From the NCBI GenBank assembly GCA_017430235.1, contig JAFRNH010000104.1, forward strand, positions 1 to 51,115: a DNA stretch of 51,115 nt. Reading direction: 5' to 3'. Source of the DNA: Paludibacteraceae bacterium. GTDB lineage: Bacteria > Bacteroidota > Bacteroidia > Bacteroidales > Paludibacteraceae. A model generated the notes under the pieces. That model searched no databases. It saw nothing but the letters and a program-made list of their open reading frames with translations, and was not told the DNA's origin. Position 1 is the stretch's first letter, and the number at the start of each line of letters is the position of its first letter. A program made the translations under genes and the position numbers. Below are positions 7,787-16,860 of the stretch, one piece after another.

Positions 7787-8662
7787 TTAGTCCCGATAAC
7801 GTCTCAAGATCTCCGTATAAGAATCAATGCGACGATCTCGAAGGAATGGCCATATACGACGCACATCCTCCGAACGTTTCAAAGAGACCTCCACAACGGC
7901 AATCTGCTCCTCCGTATTGGACAAGCGGGCAAGGAACTCTCCTTGCGGACCAGCCACAAAGCTATCTCCCCAGAAGGTAATGCCATTGGTAACACCCGAT
8001 GGATCAGCCTCATACCCCACTCGATTCACAGAGACAACTGGCAAACCGTTCGCAACTGCATGTCCTCTTTGTGAGATAATCCACGCATCCAACTGTCGAT
8101 CTTTCTCATCTTGCGGATCGGTACTCTCCCATCCTATAGCAGTCGGATAAATAAGTAAATCAGCACCAGCCAATGCCATCAAACGGGCTGCTTCTGGATA
8201 CCATTGATCCCAACACACCAAGACGCCCAACGTACCGACAGAGGTCTTGATCGGATTGAATCCTAAATCACCTGGCGTGAAATAGAACTTCTCGTAATAG
8301 GCTGGGTCATCTGGTATATGCATCTTACGGTATTTTCCTGCAATGGTTCCATCTTTCTCGATCACCACCGCTGTATTATGATAGAGTCCGACTGCCCTCT
8401 TCTCGAACAATGAAAGGACAATCACCACCTTCAGTTCCTTTGCCAAAGCGGAGAATGTGTCGGTCGACGGACCAGGTATCGTTTCTGCCAAATCAAACTG
8501 ATTGACATCCTCTTCCTGACAGAAATAGAGTGCGTTGTGCAACTCTTGCATAACAACCAGTTCTGCACCTTGTGCAGCACATTCTCTAACTTTTTGAACC
8601 AAACGCTGAATGTTATCTTTAACATCAGACGTGTTATGTTGTTGAATCAAACCTACCTTCAT
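7787..8662 (-). CDS. aguB: N-carbamoylputrescine amidase (nitrilase superfamily)
   Basis: This enzyme hydrolyses N-carbamoylputrescine to putrescine, CO2 and ammonia, the last step of the agmatine route to polyamines. The 291-residue protein has the Glu-Lys-Cys triad of carbon-nitrogen hydrolases: Glu40 in VVMQELHN, Lys113 in KYRKMHIPDDP and Cys150 in GVLVCWDQWYPEAAR. The segment YYEKFYFTPGD and the overall length match plant and bacterial AguB rather than beta-ureidopropionase or omega-amidase. It lies 29 nt downstream of the agmatine deiminase gene, which makes the substrate assignment much firmer. It is the last gene of the apparent dxs-unknown-aguA-aguB operon. No hairpin terminator is visible in the 166 nt before parA. 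Confidence 0.92.
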   Translation of the reverse strand: MKVGLIQQHNTSDVKDNIQRLVQKVRECAAQGAELVVMQELHNALYFCQEEDVNQFDLAETIPGPSTDTFSALAKELKVVIVLSLFEKRAVGLYHNTAVVIEKDGTIAGKYRKMHIPDDPAYYEKFYFTPGDLGFNPIKTSVGTLGVLVCWDQWYPEAARLMALAGADLLIYPTAIGWESTDPQDEKDRQLDAWIISQRGHAVANGLPVVSVNRVGYEADPSGVTNGITFWGDSFVAGPQGEFLARLSNTEEQIAVVEVSLKRSEDVRRIWPFLRDRRIDSYTEILRRYRD

Positions 8663-8691
8663 AGAACGTAAATTTTATGAATAGAACCTAA

Positions 8692-9708
8692 CTATAAAAC
8701 GCCCAATGGCAACTGCATTGTCACGCAATGCAAAGAGCCATGCTGACGTATCAATGTGGTACAATCCACTCCGACCACCTCATGATTTGGAAAGGCTTTC
8801 TGTAACCTTTCTAATGCTACTGTATCTTGCTTACACTGATAGGTCGGTACAAGAACCGCACCATTGATAATCAAAAAATTAGCATACGTTGCTGGCAAAC
8901 GGAAATCATCTTCATATTGAGCATCCGGCATAGGAAGCGGTATCAAGGAATAAGGTGAGCCATCCTCCATCTTGAACGTTTTCAGTTCCTCTTCCATCGC
9001 TTTTAACTCCTCGTAATGTTCATCATTTTTATCCGTACACTGAACATACGCGATGGCATCCTTGCCACAAAAACGAGCTAAGGTGTCAATATGACTATCT
9101 GTATCATCGCCAGCCAACCAACCATGACTAAGCCATAAGATCCGTTTTAAACCAAATATATCTTTTAGAAATGCCTCAATCTCTTCTTGTTGCAGATGTT
9201 CATTTCTGTTTTTCGACAACAAACACTCCTTAGTCGTCAGCAAAGTTCCGTCTCCATCGGATTCGATACTTCCACCCTCCAACACATAATGTAGGAAGTT
9301 GAAATATCCTGTATTAGCAGAAAAAAGGTCTGAAGCATACAAATTACGAGTGATTTGATTATCTAAATTAGCAGCAAACTTGAGTCCCCATCCATTGAAT
9401 TGGAAATCGTACATACAAGGCTGACCATCCACATAGACAGTTATCGGACCGTGGTCGCGTGCCCATGTATCATTCGTATTCATTTGACAGAACAAGATTC
9501 GGTCTTCTATATCAGACAATAACGAACGAACTTTTTTCTCATTCTGACAAACAATCAGCAAACGCTCACGTTTAGCAATTTCATGTGCGATGTTGATATA
9601 GCACCGGGTGACATCCTCTAATATGTAATTCCAATCCGTTTCCTCGTGGGGCCATGTCAGCATGACACAACACTGTGGAATCCATTCGGGTGGTAATTGT
9701 ATAGCCAT
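8692..9708 (-). CDS. aguA: Agmatine deiminase
   Basis: This enzyme converts agmatine to N-carbamoylputrescine and ammonia in the cytoplasm. It belongs to the peptidyl-arginine-deiminase/porphyromonas-type fold (PF04371). The 338-residue protein shows TWPHEETDWN (18-27), the substrate-binding TWARDHGP (81-88), GGSIESDGDG (145-154), GDDTDSHID with the catalytic His206-region, and the nucleophile Cys328 in HGSLHC near the C-terminus. No signal peptide is present, which separates it from secreted P. gingivalis peptidyl-arginine deiminase. It is paired with aguB 29 nt downstream, giving a complete agmatine-to-putrescine route. Four nt separate it from the unknown membrane-anchored gene upstream. 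Confidence 0.93.
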   Translation of the reverse strand: MAIQLPPEWIPQCCVMLTWPHEETDWNYILEDVTRCYINIAHEIAKRERLLIVCQNEKKVRSLLSDIEDRILFCQMNTNDTWARDHGPITVYVDGQPCMYDFQFNGWGLKFAANLDNQITRNLYASDLFSANTGYFNFLHYVLEGGSIESDGDGTLLTTKECLLSKNRNEHLQQEEIEAFLKDIFGLKRILWLSHGWLAGDDTDSHIDTLARFCGKDAIAYVQCTDKNDEHYEELKAMEEELKTFKMEDGSPYSLIPLPMPDAQYEDDFRLPATYANFLIINGAVLVPTYQCKQDTVALERLQKAFPNHEVVGVDCTTLIRQHGSLHCVTMQLPLGVL

Positions 9709-9712
9709 TTTT

Positions 9713-10489
9713 TTAATTTTTATGGAACATTTCAGATCTTGAACTTGACTTATATGAATTTTTACGTTGTCGCATACTTAAGCGATAGGTAATCACCTCA
9801 TTAGCCAATGAGACAGGGTCATCTTTCGAATAGGTTTCGTTTCTCACGAAACCACCCAATACGCCGTCTTCCATCTTCTTATTAGGGTTCCATCCATTGC
9901 CTATGTAGAAGAACATCTGATATTTTCCATTATCGAGATTGAATGTATACGTACTGTCAGCTGCCACGTAAGCATGAGCCACCACCTTTCCGTTCTCATC
10001 ATTCTCCTTAATCATGGCAATCATATCAAATGCGACAGGAGCAACCACAACAACGTCTGTATTGAATTTTTTCGTTGACTTTGCATTATCTCCGAAAAAG
10101 GCTTGATAAGGAAGTTCTCCATTAGGCAAAGTGTTGTTACCATATTTTTCAATGTCACTTTGTATTTGCAAAAGAGAGTCTCTCAATCGAGTTGCCTCTG
10201 CCGTGTATTTATCAGCTGGGAAGGCATGCAAGAACTCCTCATACGCACGGAGATCATCCTTTTTACGTTTTTGTGCAAAGTAATCTTCTTCCAACAAAGA
10301 TTTCCTCTCATTCGTCTCCTTAATATATTTTCCATTTGGATATCTATCTCGGAATGAAACGTATGATGGCACCGTGTTATCCCACACTGCTTCATAATAG
10401 TCGAGAGTCTCAGTAAAAACAAAATTCAATAACAAGAAAATAGCCAATATGGCACCAGCCACAATCGCAATAATTTTTGTTCCACTCAT
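9713..10489 (-). CDS. Membrane-anchored protein of unknown function
   Basis: I do not recognise this 258-residue protein. A single hydrophobic helix near the N-terminus (about 5-26, IIAIVAGAILAIFLLLNFVF) acts as an anchor or uncleaved signal. Next comes a helical, charged segment (about 30-115) with spaced Tyr and Ala and the pattern YPNGKYI...FPADKYTAEA, which looks like two tetratricopeptide-type helical hairpins as in outer-membrane lipoprotein assembly factors. A beta-rich C-terminal half (about 120-245) contains VVVVAPVAFDMIAMIKEND and KYQMFFYIGNGWNPNKKM. It is embedded between dxs (55 nt upstream) and aguA (4 nt downstream) on the same strand, so it is almost certainly co-expressed. The context does not reveal a role. 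Confidence 0.6.
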   Translation of the reverse strand: MSGTKIIAIVAGAILAIFLLLNFVFTETLDYYEAVWDNTVPSYVSFRDRYPNGKYIKETNERKSLLEEDYFAQKRKKDDLRAYEEFLHAFPADKYTAEATRLRDSLLQIQSDIEKYGNNTLPNGELPYQAFFGDNAKSTKKFNTDVVVVAPVAFDMIAMIKENDENGKVVAHAYVAADSTYTFNLDNGKYQMFFYIGNGWNPNKKMEDGVLGGFVRNETYSKDDPVSLANEVITYRLSMRQRKNSYKSSSRSEMFHKN

Positions 10490-10544
10490 AGTCGTGTAAA
10501 TTAAAAATTTTCGTTATTTCTCTCTTTATAGTGAGTTCTAAAAA

Positions 10545-12452
10545 TCAAATCTTGTGATTTATCTCTTGTATAGTCTTCAAGATGCCATCCACATCCATTC
10601 CATAGAGATGATATAGCTCATCTGGCGTACCATGCGTGGCAAATTGATCTGGCAAACCGACACGTGACACAATGTGACCCGTGTAGTTATTGTCTGCAAG
10701 AAACTCCAACACAGCAGAGCCAAAACCTCCTTTTATGGAACCATCTTCCACCGTCACAATCTTCTTGAACTTCTTAGCCACTTCATGCAAAAGAGTCTCA
10801 TCTAAAGGTTTTAGGAAGAGCATGTTGTAATGTGCAACCGAGATTCCTAATTCTTTTGCCTTTGGAATGGTCTTTTGCACCATGTATCCCAACGGACCGA
10901 GCGACAAGACAGCGACATCATCACCCTCCGTCACACAATATCCCTTACCCACTTCCATCGTTTGGAAAGGCAAATGCCAATCAAGCAAAACGCCTTTTCC
11001 TCTTGGATAACGAATCATGAATGGTCCGTGTCCGGGTTGAGAGGCCGTATACATCAGGTTTCTCAGTTCGATAACATTCATAGGCGACGCTATCGTCAGA
11101 TTCGGAACGCAACGGAAGGCAGCCAAATCGAAGGCACCATGATGAGTAGCACCATCTGCGCCCACTAAACCTGCGCGATCCAAGCATAAAACCATGTCCA
11201 GATTCTGCAAAGCCACGTCATGAATCACATTGTCGAAGGCACGTTGCATGAAAGAGGAATAGATATTACAGAACGGCATCATTCCCTCCTTGGCCAATCC
11301 TGCCGAGAAGGTCACTGCATGGCCCTCCGATATACCTACGTCATAGACACGATCTGGCATCTCATGCATCATAAATGACATAGAGCAACCCGAAGGCATA
11401 GCAGGCGTGATTCCGATAATCTTCTCATTTTCACGAGCCAGTTCCAACAAAGCATGTCCAAAGACATCCTGAAACAAAGGTGGTGTATCCTTTGTGATTG
11501 GCGGGATGATACGCTCACCCGTCTCTTTATTGAATTTACCAGGGGCGTGCCACTCTGCAGCAGACTCCTCTGCTGGTTTAAAGCCTTTTCCCTTTGTCGT
11601 TTTGATATGAAGAACTTTCGGTCCCTCATAATCTTTTATCTCACGAAGGATCTTCACCAATTGCTGAACATCATGACCATCAACAGGTCCGAAGTAACGG
11701 ATGTTTAATCCTTCGAAAATATTATGTTGTTTCGTAATAGCCGCCTTTAATGAGTTGTTACGACGAATCATCATTCCCTTTTTCTTCTCATTGATCAACC
11801 CCCATTTCTGCAGCAATTGAGAAAAACGGTAACGCCACTTATTGTAAGTCTTAGAGGTAGTCAGACGAACTAGATAATCGCTCAATCCACCAACGGGCGT
11901 ATCAATAGCCATGTGATTATCATTCAAGACAATCAGCAGATTATTCTTATAGAAGGAGGTGTTGTTCAATCCTTCAAAAGCCAAACCGCCACTGATAGCT
12001 GCATCACCAATCACCGCCACTGTATGTTTACTTTCTTTTAATTTGGCGGATGCTATATCAAGTCCCAAAGCCGCCGAGATGGAATTAGAGGCATGTCCAG
12101 CGATAAAAGAGTCATACTCACTCTCCGAAGGATTCGGGAATCCACACAAGCCCCCCAATTGACGGTTGGTGTGAAACAACGTTCTACGTCCCGTTATAAT
12201 CTTATGTCCATAAGCCTGATGTCCCACATCCCATACGATATTATCATTTGGCATATCATAGACATAGTGGAGTGCCACTGTCAACTCCACCACACCCAAA
12301 CTCGCACCCAAATGACCCGGATTATGCGACAATTCATCAATAATAAACTGACGTAATTCTTGGCAAAATTGAGGCAACTCCTCTTCCTTCAGTTTTTTCA
12401 AATCTGAAGGATATTCAACCTTCTGCAATAATGCACCAACAGTATCCGACAT
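10545..12452 (-). CDS. dxs: 1-deoxy-D-xylulose-5-phosphate synthase
   Basis: This enzyme condenses pyruvate and glyceraldehyde 3-phosphate to 1-deoxy-D-xylulose 5-phosphate, the entry step of the MEP isoprenoid pathway and a precursor supply for thiamine and pyridoxal. The 635-residue protein has the thiamine-diphosphate fold. [11 protein letters not shown] is at 43-53, [11 protein letters not shown] at 75-85, the diphosphate/Mg motif GDAAISGG at 149-156 with NDNHMAID at 177-184, and the transketolase central region with [34 protein letters not shown] and a C-terminal transketolase domain follow. Length is normal. It is the first gene of the dxs-unknown-aguA-aguB operon. Only a weak promoter candidate, TATCTTCG on the minus strand at 12581-12574, is seen upstream. 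Confidence 0.95.
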   Translation of the reverse strand: MSDTVGALLQKVEYPSDLKKLKEEELPQFCQELRQFIIDELSHNPGHLGASLGVVELTVALHYVYDMPNDNIVWDVGHQAYGHKIITGRRTLFHTNRQLGGLCGFPNPSESEYDSFIAGHASNSISAALGLDIASAKLKESKHTVAVIGDAAISGGLAFEGLNNTSFYKNNLLIVLNDNHMAIDTPVGGLSDYLVRLTTSKTYNKWRYRFSQLLQKWGLINEKKKGMMIRRNNSLKAAITKQHNIFEGLNIRYFGPVDGHDVQQLVKILREIKDYEGPKVLHIKTTKGKGFKPAEESAAEWHAPGKFNKETGERIIPPITKDTPPLFQDVFGHALLELARENEKIIGITPAMPSGCSMSFMMHEMPDRVYDVGISEGHAVTFSAGLAKEGMMPFCNIYSSFMQRAFDNVIHDVALQNLDMVLCLDRAGLVGADGATHHGAFDLAAFRCVPNLTIASPMNVIELRNLMYTASQPGHGPFMIRYPRGKGVLLDWHLPFQTMEVGKGYCVTEGDDVAVLSLGPLGYMVQKTIPKAKELGISVAHYNMLFLKPLDETLLHEVAKKFKKIVTVEDGSIKGGFGSAVLEFLADNNYTGHIVSRVGLPDQFATHGTPDELYHLYGMDVDGILKTIQEINHKI

Positions 12453-12665
12453 CGTCTTCTCTAATTATTTCATTTTGAGGATTACCCTCTACTTAACGTT
12501 TTTATTTTTTTTCGTTTTATAATGGTGAATTTATAAATCTCAACTTTAAAACGGTCTTTTCCATAAATCCGCACGAAGATACAAAAAAAAAAGTTAGCTA
12601 TGTGAAATGTAACATTTTTTGACAAAAATATTCTTCATTCTCCCATTCTTCTCATATAATTTATG

Positions 12666-12673
12666 TAAGTTTG
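12666..12673 (+). promoter_or_regulatory. Predicted -7 box for OmpA lipoprotein/GSCFA operon
   Basis: TAAGTTTG matches TAnnTTTG exactly. No good -33 box is seen 17-21 nt upstream. Transcription from here would place the inverted repeat at 12689-12722 at the start of the leader. Confidence 0.4.
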
Positions 12674-12688
12674 CATAAGAAAAGGCAA

Positions 12689-12727
12689 GTTCTATAAAAT
12701 TTCACGAAATGAATTATAGAACCCACC
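12689..12727 (+). repeat. Inverted repeat, copy A of a dispersed element
   Basis: GTTCTATAA (12689-12697) pairs with TTATAGAAC (12714-12722). The right half, CGAAATGAATT-ATAGAACC (from 12705), is almost identical to the element at 16760 and related to that at 41031-41056. It lies in the predicted leader about 45 nt before the lipoprotein start. Confidence 0.5.
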
Positions 12728-12768
12728 TAATGATAAATTCAAATTCTCGAAACAAATTCTATTTTTCA

Positions 12769-13719
12769 ATGAATAAACTCACAACCATTTTTCTAATAGG
12801 CGCTCTTGCCACATCCTGTGTTAGTAAAAAGGAGTTAACCACAGCTAATTCTAAGCTTCAAGATTGTCAAACCACGCGCGAAGCTCAACGGGTTGACATC
12901 AATGATATGAAAAAGCATATCACACAACTGCAATATGACTCTGCCGCAGCGCAAAAAACTATCCACAAATTGATGGCAGACTCTATTTCTCAATCAAAAA
13001 CGCTTCATCAAGCTGAAATGGAACTACGCGATCTAAAGGCGGCAAACAAACAGTTGTCCGACAGAATCACCTCTTCTACCAACTCCGCCGAAGTGAAGGC
13101 GCTCTTGGCTGATTTGCAAAAAACACAGGAAAAATTGCAGAAAAGAGAAGATGATTTAAAAGCATCTGAAAAACAATTGGCAGAGAAAGAGAAAAAGGTA
13201 AACGAACTGAGCAGCATCATCAGCAAGCAAGATAGTATCTTGAAAGACCTAAGAAACAAGATTGCTGCTGCATTCGCTAATTTCAAAGGAAAAGGAATTG
13301 AAGTTGTCAATAAAAACGGAAAAGTATACGTCAGTCTTGATGAAAAACTGATGTTTAAATCTGGTAAATGGGAAGTGGAAGAAAAGGGAGGCACTGCTCT
13401 CACGACGCTATCCAACTTCTTAGCCGAGAACAAAGATATCAACGTCATCGTGGAAGGTCATACAGATAGCCTTGCCTACAGAGGAAACGGATACATTCTC
13501 GACAACTGGGACCTAAGCACAAAACGTGCTACCGCCATCGTACGTATCTTATTGCAAAATCCAAATGTGGATCCTGCTAAAATATCAGCGACTGGTCGTG
13601 CTGAGTTTTGCCCTGTCAATGATAACCTAACATCTGAATCTCGTAGCAAGAACAGACGTACGGAAATCATTCTCAGTCCAAATCTCGACGAACTGATGGA
13701 AGCTATGCTCGAAAAATAA
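12769..13719 (+). CDS. OmpA-family outer-membrane lipoprotein with coiled coil
   Basis: This is a peptidoglycan-anchoring envelope lipoprotein. From the ATG at 12769 the 316-residue product starts with a lipoprotein signal, MNKLTTIFLIGALATSC, with the acylated Cys at 17. A long helical coiled-coil stretch rich in Lys, Gln and Glu covers about 20-165. The C-terminal OmpA domain is at about 185-305, with NVIVEGHTDS, NWDLSTKRATAIVRILL and SKNRRTEIILSP, the residues that bind meso-diaminopimelate. A 20-codon upstream extension to 12709 is in frame but would bury the signal peptide and cross an inverted repeat, so it is rejected. The GSCFA gene follows after 7 nt, and the two are likely one operon. 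The role is probably to tether the outer membrane to the wall. Confidence 0.9.
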   Translation: MNKLTTIFLIGALATSCVSKKELTTANSKLQDCQTTREAQRVDINDMKKHITQLQYDSAAAQKTIHKLMADSISQSKTLHQAEMELRDLKAANKQLSDRITSSTNSAEVKALLADLQKTQEKLQKREDDLKASEKQLAEKEKKVNELSSIISKQDSILKDLRNKIAAAFANFKGKGIEVVNKNGKVYVSLDEKLMFKSGKWEVEEKGGTALTTLSNFLAENKDINVIVEGHTDSLAYRGNGYILDNWDLSTKRATAIVRILLQNPNVDPAKISATGRAEFCPVNDNLTSESRSKNRRTEIILSPNLDELMEAMLEK

Positions 13720-13726
13720 GCTATAG

Positions 13727-14674
13727 ATGGATTCTTTTCGAACAATTATTCCGATACCAAAAGAACTGGACATCAAGCACACGAACAAGGTGATGATGTT
13801 CGGTTCTTGTTTTACTGAGAACATCGGTCAAAAACTGATTGACCATAAATTTTCTGTCTCCTGCAATCCGTTAGGGATTCTTTTTAATCCCATCTCCATT
13901 CTCCAAACAATCAACAGAATCGTAGACAACAAAAAAGTGACTGAGAAGGAACTGTTCGAATACGAAGGAGTGTGGAACTCATTCTCCTTCCATAGTCAAT
14001 TCGCACAATTATCTGCCTCCGATTATTTGGCAAACATCAATCCCATCATTGAAGCATCACATCAGTTCATAAAGTCATGCGATTTCCTCTTTATCACATT
14101 AGGAACCTCATGGATCTATGAAGACACTGTGACAAACGAGATTGTTGCCAACTGCCACAAGGTTGCAAGTACCAGATTCAACAGGCGAAGAATATCTTCC
14201 ACCGAATGCTGCGACGCTATTCTCAGTGCAATCGAAAAGATTCATAAAGTAAATGAGCACGTCAACTTCATATTTACAGTTAGTCCCATCCGTCACTGGA
14301 AAGATGGAGCACACGGCAACCAACTGAGTAAAGCTACCCTACTGCTTGCTATCGATAAGATATGTGAGATGTATTCTAATTGTTCCTATTTCCCTTCTTA
14401 CGAGATTATGATGGACGAGCTACGCGACTATCGTTTCTATGCAGACGATATGCTTCATCCAAGCGAGTTTGCCTTAAAATATATTTGGGAAAGATTCTCT
14501 GATTGTTATTTCTCTGAAGAGACTCAAGCTATCAACAAAGAGGTGGAAAGCTTGAATCAAGCCCTCCACCACAAACCTTTCAATTCCGAAAGTCAGTCTT
14601 ACAAAACTTTTCAAGAAAAGACGCTCAACAGAATTGCCGAACTAGAAAAAAAATATCCTTTTATCAAATTTTAA
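13727..14674 (+). CDS. GSCFA domain protein
   Basis: This 315-residue protein contains MMFGSCFTENIG (about 23-34), the GSCFA signature (PF08885). It also has FNPISI, a second conserved block FITLGTSWIYED, FTVSPIRHWKDG and a C-terminal DDMLHPSEFALKYIWERF. The serine in GSCF and the D-x-x-H pair near the C-terminus resemble an SGNH-type hydrolase/esterase site, so an acyl- or acetyl-ester hydrolase activity is a reasonable inference. The family has no firmly established substrate that I know. No signal peptide is seen, so it is probably cytoplasmic. It follows the OmpA lipoprotein by 7 nt and ends exactly one base before the stop of the convergent glgB, leaving no room for a terminator between them. 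Confidence 0.88.
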   Translation: MDSFRTIIPIPKELDIKHTNKVMMFGSCFTENIGQKLIDHKFSVSCNPLGILFNPISILQTINRIVDNKKVTEKELFEYEGVWNSFSFHSQFAQLSASDYLANINPIIEASHQFIKSCDFLFITLGTSWIYEDTVTNEIVANCHKVASTRFNRRRISSTECCDAILSAIEKIHKVNEHVNFIFTVSPIRHWKDGAHGNQLSKATLLLAIDKICEMYSNCSYFPSYEIMMDELRDYRFYADDMLHPSEFALKYIWERFSDCYFSEETQAINKEVESLNQALHHKPFNSESQSYKTFQEKTLNRIAELEKKYPFIKF

Positions 14675-16684
14675 TCAATCCACTTTACGGAAGACGAACG
14701 CCGTACGTGAAGGAAGGTATAATTGCAACCAACCTTTGCCGACAGCTGTCTTATTCACATCCTCTATAGTAAAATGTTTTTGGTTATCATCCACCAATCC
14801 AAAACCTCCGTAGCACGGATCATCTGTATTCAACACCATTTCATAGGCACCCTCTTCTGCCAAGATGCCGTATCCGTCAAACGATTTATACGGATGGAAG
14901 TTATAAACAAAAACCAAATCACCTCTTTGGTAAGCTAGCACTTGATCGTCTGATTTATCCCACAACTGATAGATTGGGGTCTCATTAAATTTAGCGACCG
15001 ACTTCACCAAATTCACCATGGCCTTATCAAAGTCGCCCAAATACATATATTTCAAATCATGATCATCAACCAAATGCCACTGTCTGCGTGCATGTTTGTA
15101 CGACCATCCGTTTCCTTCACGAGGGAAATCGATCCATTCCGGATGACCGAACTCATTGCCCATGAAATTCAAGTATCCACCATTGATAGTAGAAATAGTA
15201 ATCAAACGTATGATTTTATGTAATGCAATAGCACGGTCTACCATGTAAGAAGATGGGAACAAACGAGACATGTGCCAATACATATCGGCATCCGCCAAAC
15301 GGAACATCAATGTTTTATCGCCCACCAAAGCCTGATCATGACTTTCTGCATAACTGATTACCTTTTCATCCGCGCGATGATTTGTCAATGTATATAGAAT
15401 ATGTCCAGGCTTCCAGTCCTCATCTCTACACTCCTTGATCATCTTAATCCAAAAATCTGGAATACCCATTGCCAAACGATAATCAAAGCCCATACCACCA
15501 TCTTTTATTCTAGACGCCAAGCCTGGCATACCGCTGACATCCTCCGCTATAGTGATTGCTTTAGGATTCACCTCATGAATCAAGGCATTAGCCATTGTCA
15601 GATAGCAAATAGCATCGCCATCCTGATTAGGGCTATAATAATCTGAGTAAGTACCAAAAGAGGTTCCCATACCATGGTCTAAGTAGATCATGGAAGTGAC
15701 ACCATCAAAACGGAATCCATCAAATTTGAATTCATCCAACCAATATTTACAATTAGATAGAAGGAAATGGATTACCTCATTTTTACCGTAGTTGAAGCAA
15801 TATGAATCCCATTGATGATGTTCGCCACGCTCTCCCTCATGGAAATATTGATAACGAGTTCCATCGAATAGTCCAAGTCCCTCGTTCTCATTTTTCACAG
15901 CATGAGAATGAACCAAGTCCATGATGACAGTCAATCCCAGTTCGTGAGCGCGATCGATCAATGCCTTCAACTCTTCCGGTGTACCGAAACGAGAGGAAGG
16001 GGCGAAGAAACTGGAGACATGATATCCAAAAGAGCCATAATAAGGGTGTTCTTGGATAGCCATCAATTGAACACAGTTATAGCCATCCGCCACGATTCTT
16101 GGCAGAACATTATCTTTAAACTCTGTATATGTAGAGACCTTCTCTTCCTCACCTGCCATACCTATATGAGCTTCATAGATAAGAAGAGGAGATACTGTTG
16201 GTTTGAATTTTTTTATTGAAAACTTATACGGTTGTTGAGGAGCCCACACCTGAGCGCAGAACACCTTTGTATAATCATCCTGAACCACACGTCGACACCA
16301 AGCGGGGATTCTTTCTCCACATCCACCATTCCAATAGACCTTCAACTTATATAAATCCATATGTTTCATGGCAGATTCAGGCAATTCTAATTCCCAAACG
16401 CCATTAGCCAATGGTTTCATTTGATAAGACTCCGATTCTTTCCAATCATTGAATGTACCAATGATAAAAATAGCAGTAGCGTTAGGAGCCCATTCTCTCA
16501 GCACCCAGTGTTTAGCAATCTTATGTAATCCGAAGTAGAGATATCCTGTTGCAAAATCAGATAGAGATCCTTGTTTTAGCTCTATCTCGGTTTTCCTTTT
16601 AAGATAGTATTTATATCTACCCACAATTGCATCCTGAAAAGGTTTCAACCACGGGTCGTTTTTAATTAGTTTCAACATTTCCAT
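14675..16684 (-). CDS. glgB: 1,4-alpha-glucan branching enzyme, eukaryote-like GH13_8 type
   Basis: This enzyme cuts alpha-1,4 chains of glycogen and rejoins them in alpha-1,6 linkage. The 669-residue protein has an N-terminal helical segment, a CBM48/E-set domain (about 45-155), a GH13 barrel and an all-beta C-terminal domain. Catalytic residues are Asp327 in FDGFRFDGVTS and Glu381 in TIAEDVSGMPG, with the third acidic residue in AESHDQALVGDK. The segments MGNEFGHPEWIDFPREGN, NNG-less GYLNFMG and LPSRTAFVF closely follow eukaryotic branching enzymes (GBE1, GH13_8) rather than typical GlgB of proteobacteria (GH13_9), which is longer at the N-terminus. GH13_8 members are, to my knowledge, usual in Bacteroidales. 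No other glycogen gene is nearby. Upstream lies dispersed element copy B (16760-16785). Confidence 0.93.
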   Translation of the reverse strand: MEMLKLIKNDPWLKPFQDAIVGRYKYYLKRKTEIELKQGSLSDFATGYLYFGLHKIAKHWVLREWAPNATAIFIIGTFNDWKESESYQMKPLANGVWELELPESAMKHMDLYKLKVYWNGGCGERIPAWCRRVVQDDYTKVFCAQVWAPQQPYKFSIKKFKPTVSPLLIYEAHIGMAGEEEKVSTYTEFKDNVLPRIVADGYNCVQLMAIQEHPYYGSFGYHVSSFFAPSSRFGTPEELKALIDRAHELGLTVIMDLVHSHAVKNENEGLGLFDGTRYQYFHEGERGEHHQWDSYCFNYGKNEVIHFLLSNCKYWLDEFKFDGFRFDGVTSMIYLDHGMGTSFGTYSDYYSPNQDGDAICYLTMANALIHEVNPKAITIAEDVSGMPGLASRIKDGGMGFDYRLAMGIPDFWIKMIKECRDEDWKPGHILYTLTNHRADEKVISYAESHDQALVGDKTLMFRLADADMYWHMSRLFPSSYMVDRAIALHKIIRLITISTINGGYLNFMGNEFGHPEWIDFPREGNGWSYKHARRQWHLVDDHDLKYMYLGDFDKAMVNLVKSVAKFNETPIYQLWDKSDDQVLAYQRGDLVFVYNFHPYKSFDGYGILAEEGAYEMVLNTDDPCYGGFGLVDDNQKHFTIEDVNKTAVGKGWLQLYLPSRTAFVFRKVD

Positions 16685-16759
16685 ATAGCATCCAAATTAG
16701 TATTCGGTAAATATAAGAAATTTTTTTGAATTTGAATTCAATTTTCATTTGAAATCATG

Positions 16760-16785
16760 CGAAATGAATTTATAGAACCCACCTT
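16760..16785 (+). repeat. Dispersed element, copy B
   Basis: CGAAATGAATTTATAGAACC and the following CACCTT closely match copy A at 12705-12727, with one inserted T in this copy. It lies in the spacer between glgB and the major OmpA gene and is not in any plausible coding sequence. Confidence 0.5.
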
Positions 16786-16807
16786 TAGAATGCACTATTA
16801 GGAAAAC

Positions 16808-16840
16808 AAAAAAAAGAGGGAACCCGAAAGTTCCCTCTCT
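16808..16840 (-). terminator. Intrinsic terminator of the major OmpA gene
   Basis: Read on the minus strand, GAGGGAAC (16837-16830) pairs with GTTCCCTC (16823-16816) around a 6-nt loop, followed by a run of eight T. It lies 20 nt past the ompA stop. Confidence 0.88.
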
Positions 16841-16860
16841 CTATTAGATTGAATCTATTT

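Larger units (their letters stand above)
12453..12768. other. Divergent intergenic region dxs / OmpA lipoprotein
   Basis: This AT-rich 316-nt spacer holds a weak minus-strand promoter candidate for dxs (12574-12581, TATCTTCG), a plus-strand -7 box (12666-12673) and an inverted repeat (12689-12722) in the leader of the lipoprotein gene. An ATG at 12709 is in frame with the lipoprotein, but it lies inside the inverted repeat and would precede a proper signal peptide. I see no tRNA or other RNA gene. Confidence 0.5.

Noticed and set aside
12699-12710. TTTCACGAAAT as a possible parS site
   Set aside because: It matches only the central part of TGTTTCACGTGAAACA, lacks palindromic symmetry about CACGTG and is part of the dispersed element.
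12709-12768. Earlier ATG for the OmpA lipoprotein
   Set aside because: It would place 20 polar residues ahead of a clear lipoprotein signal and starts inside an inverted repeat.
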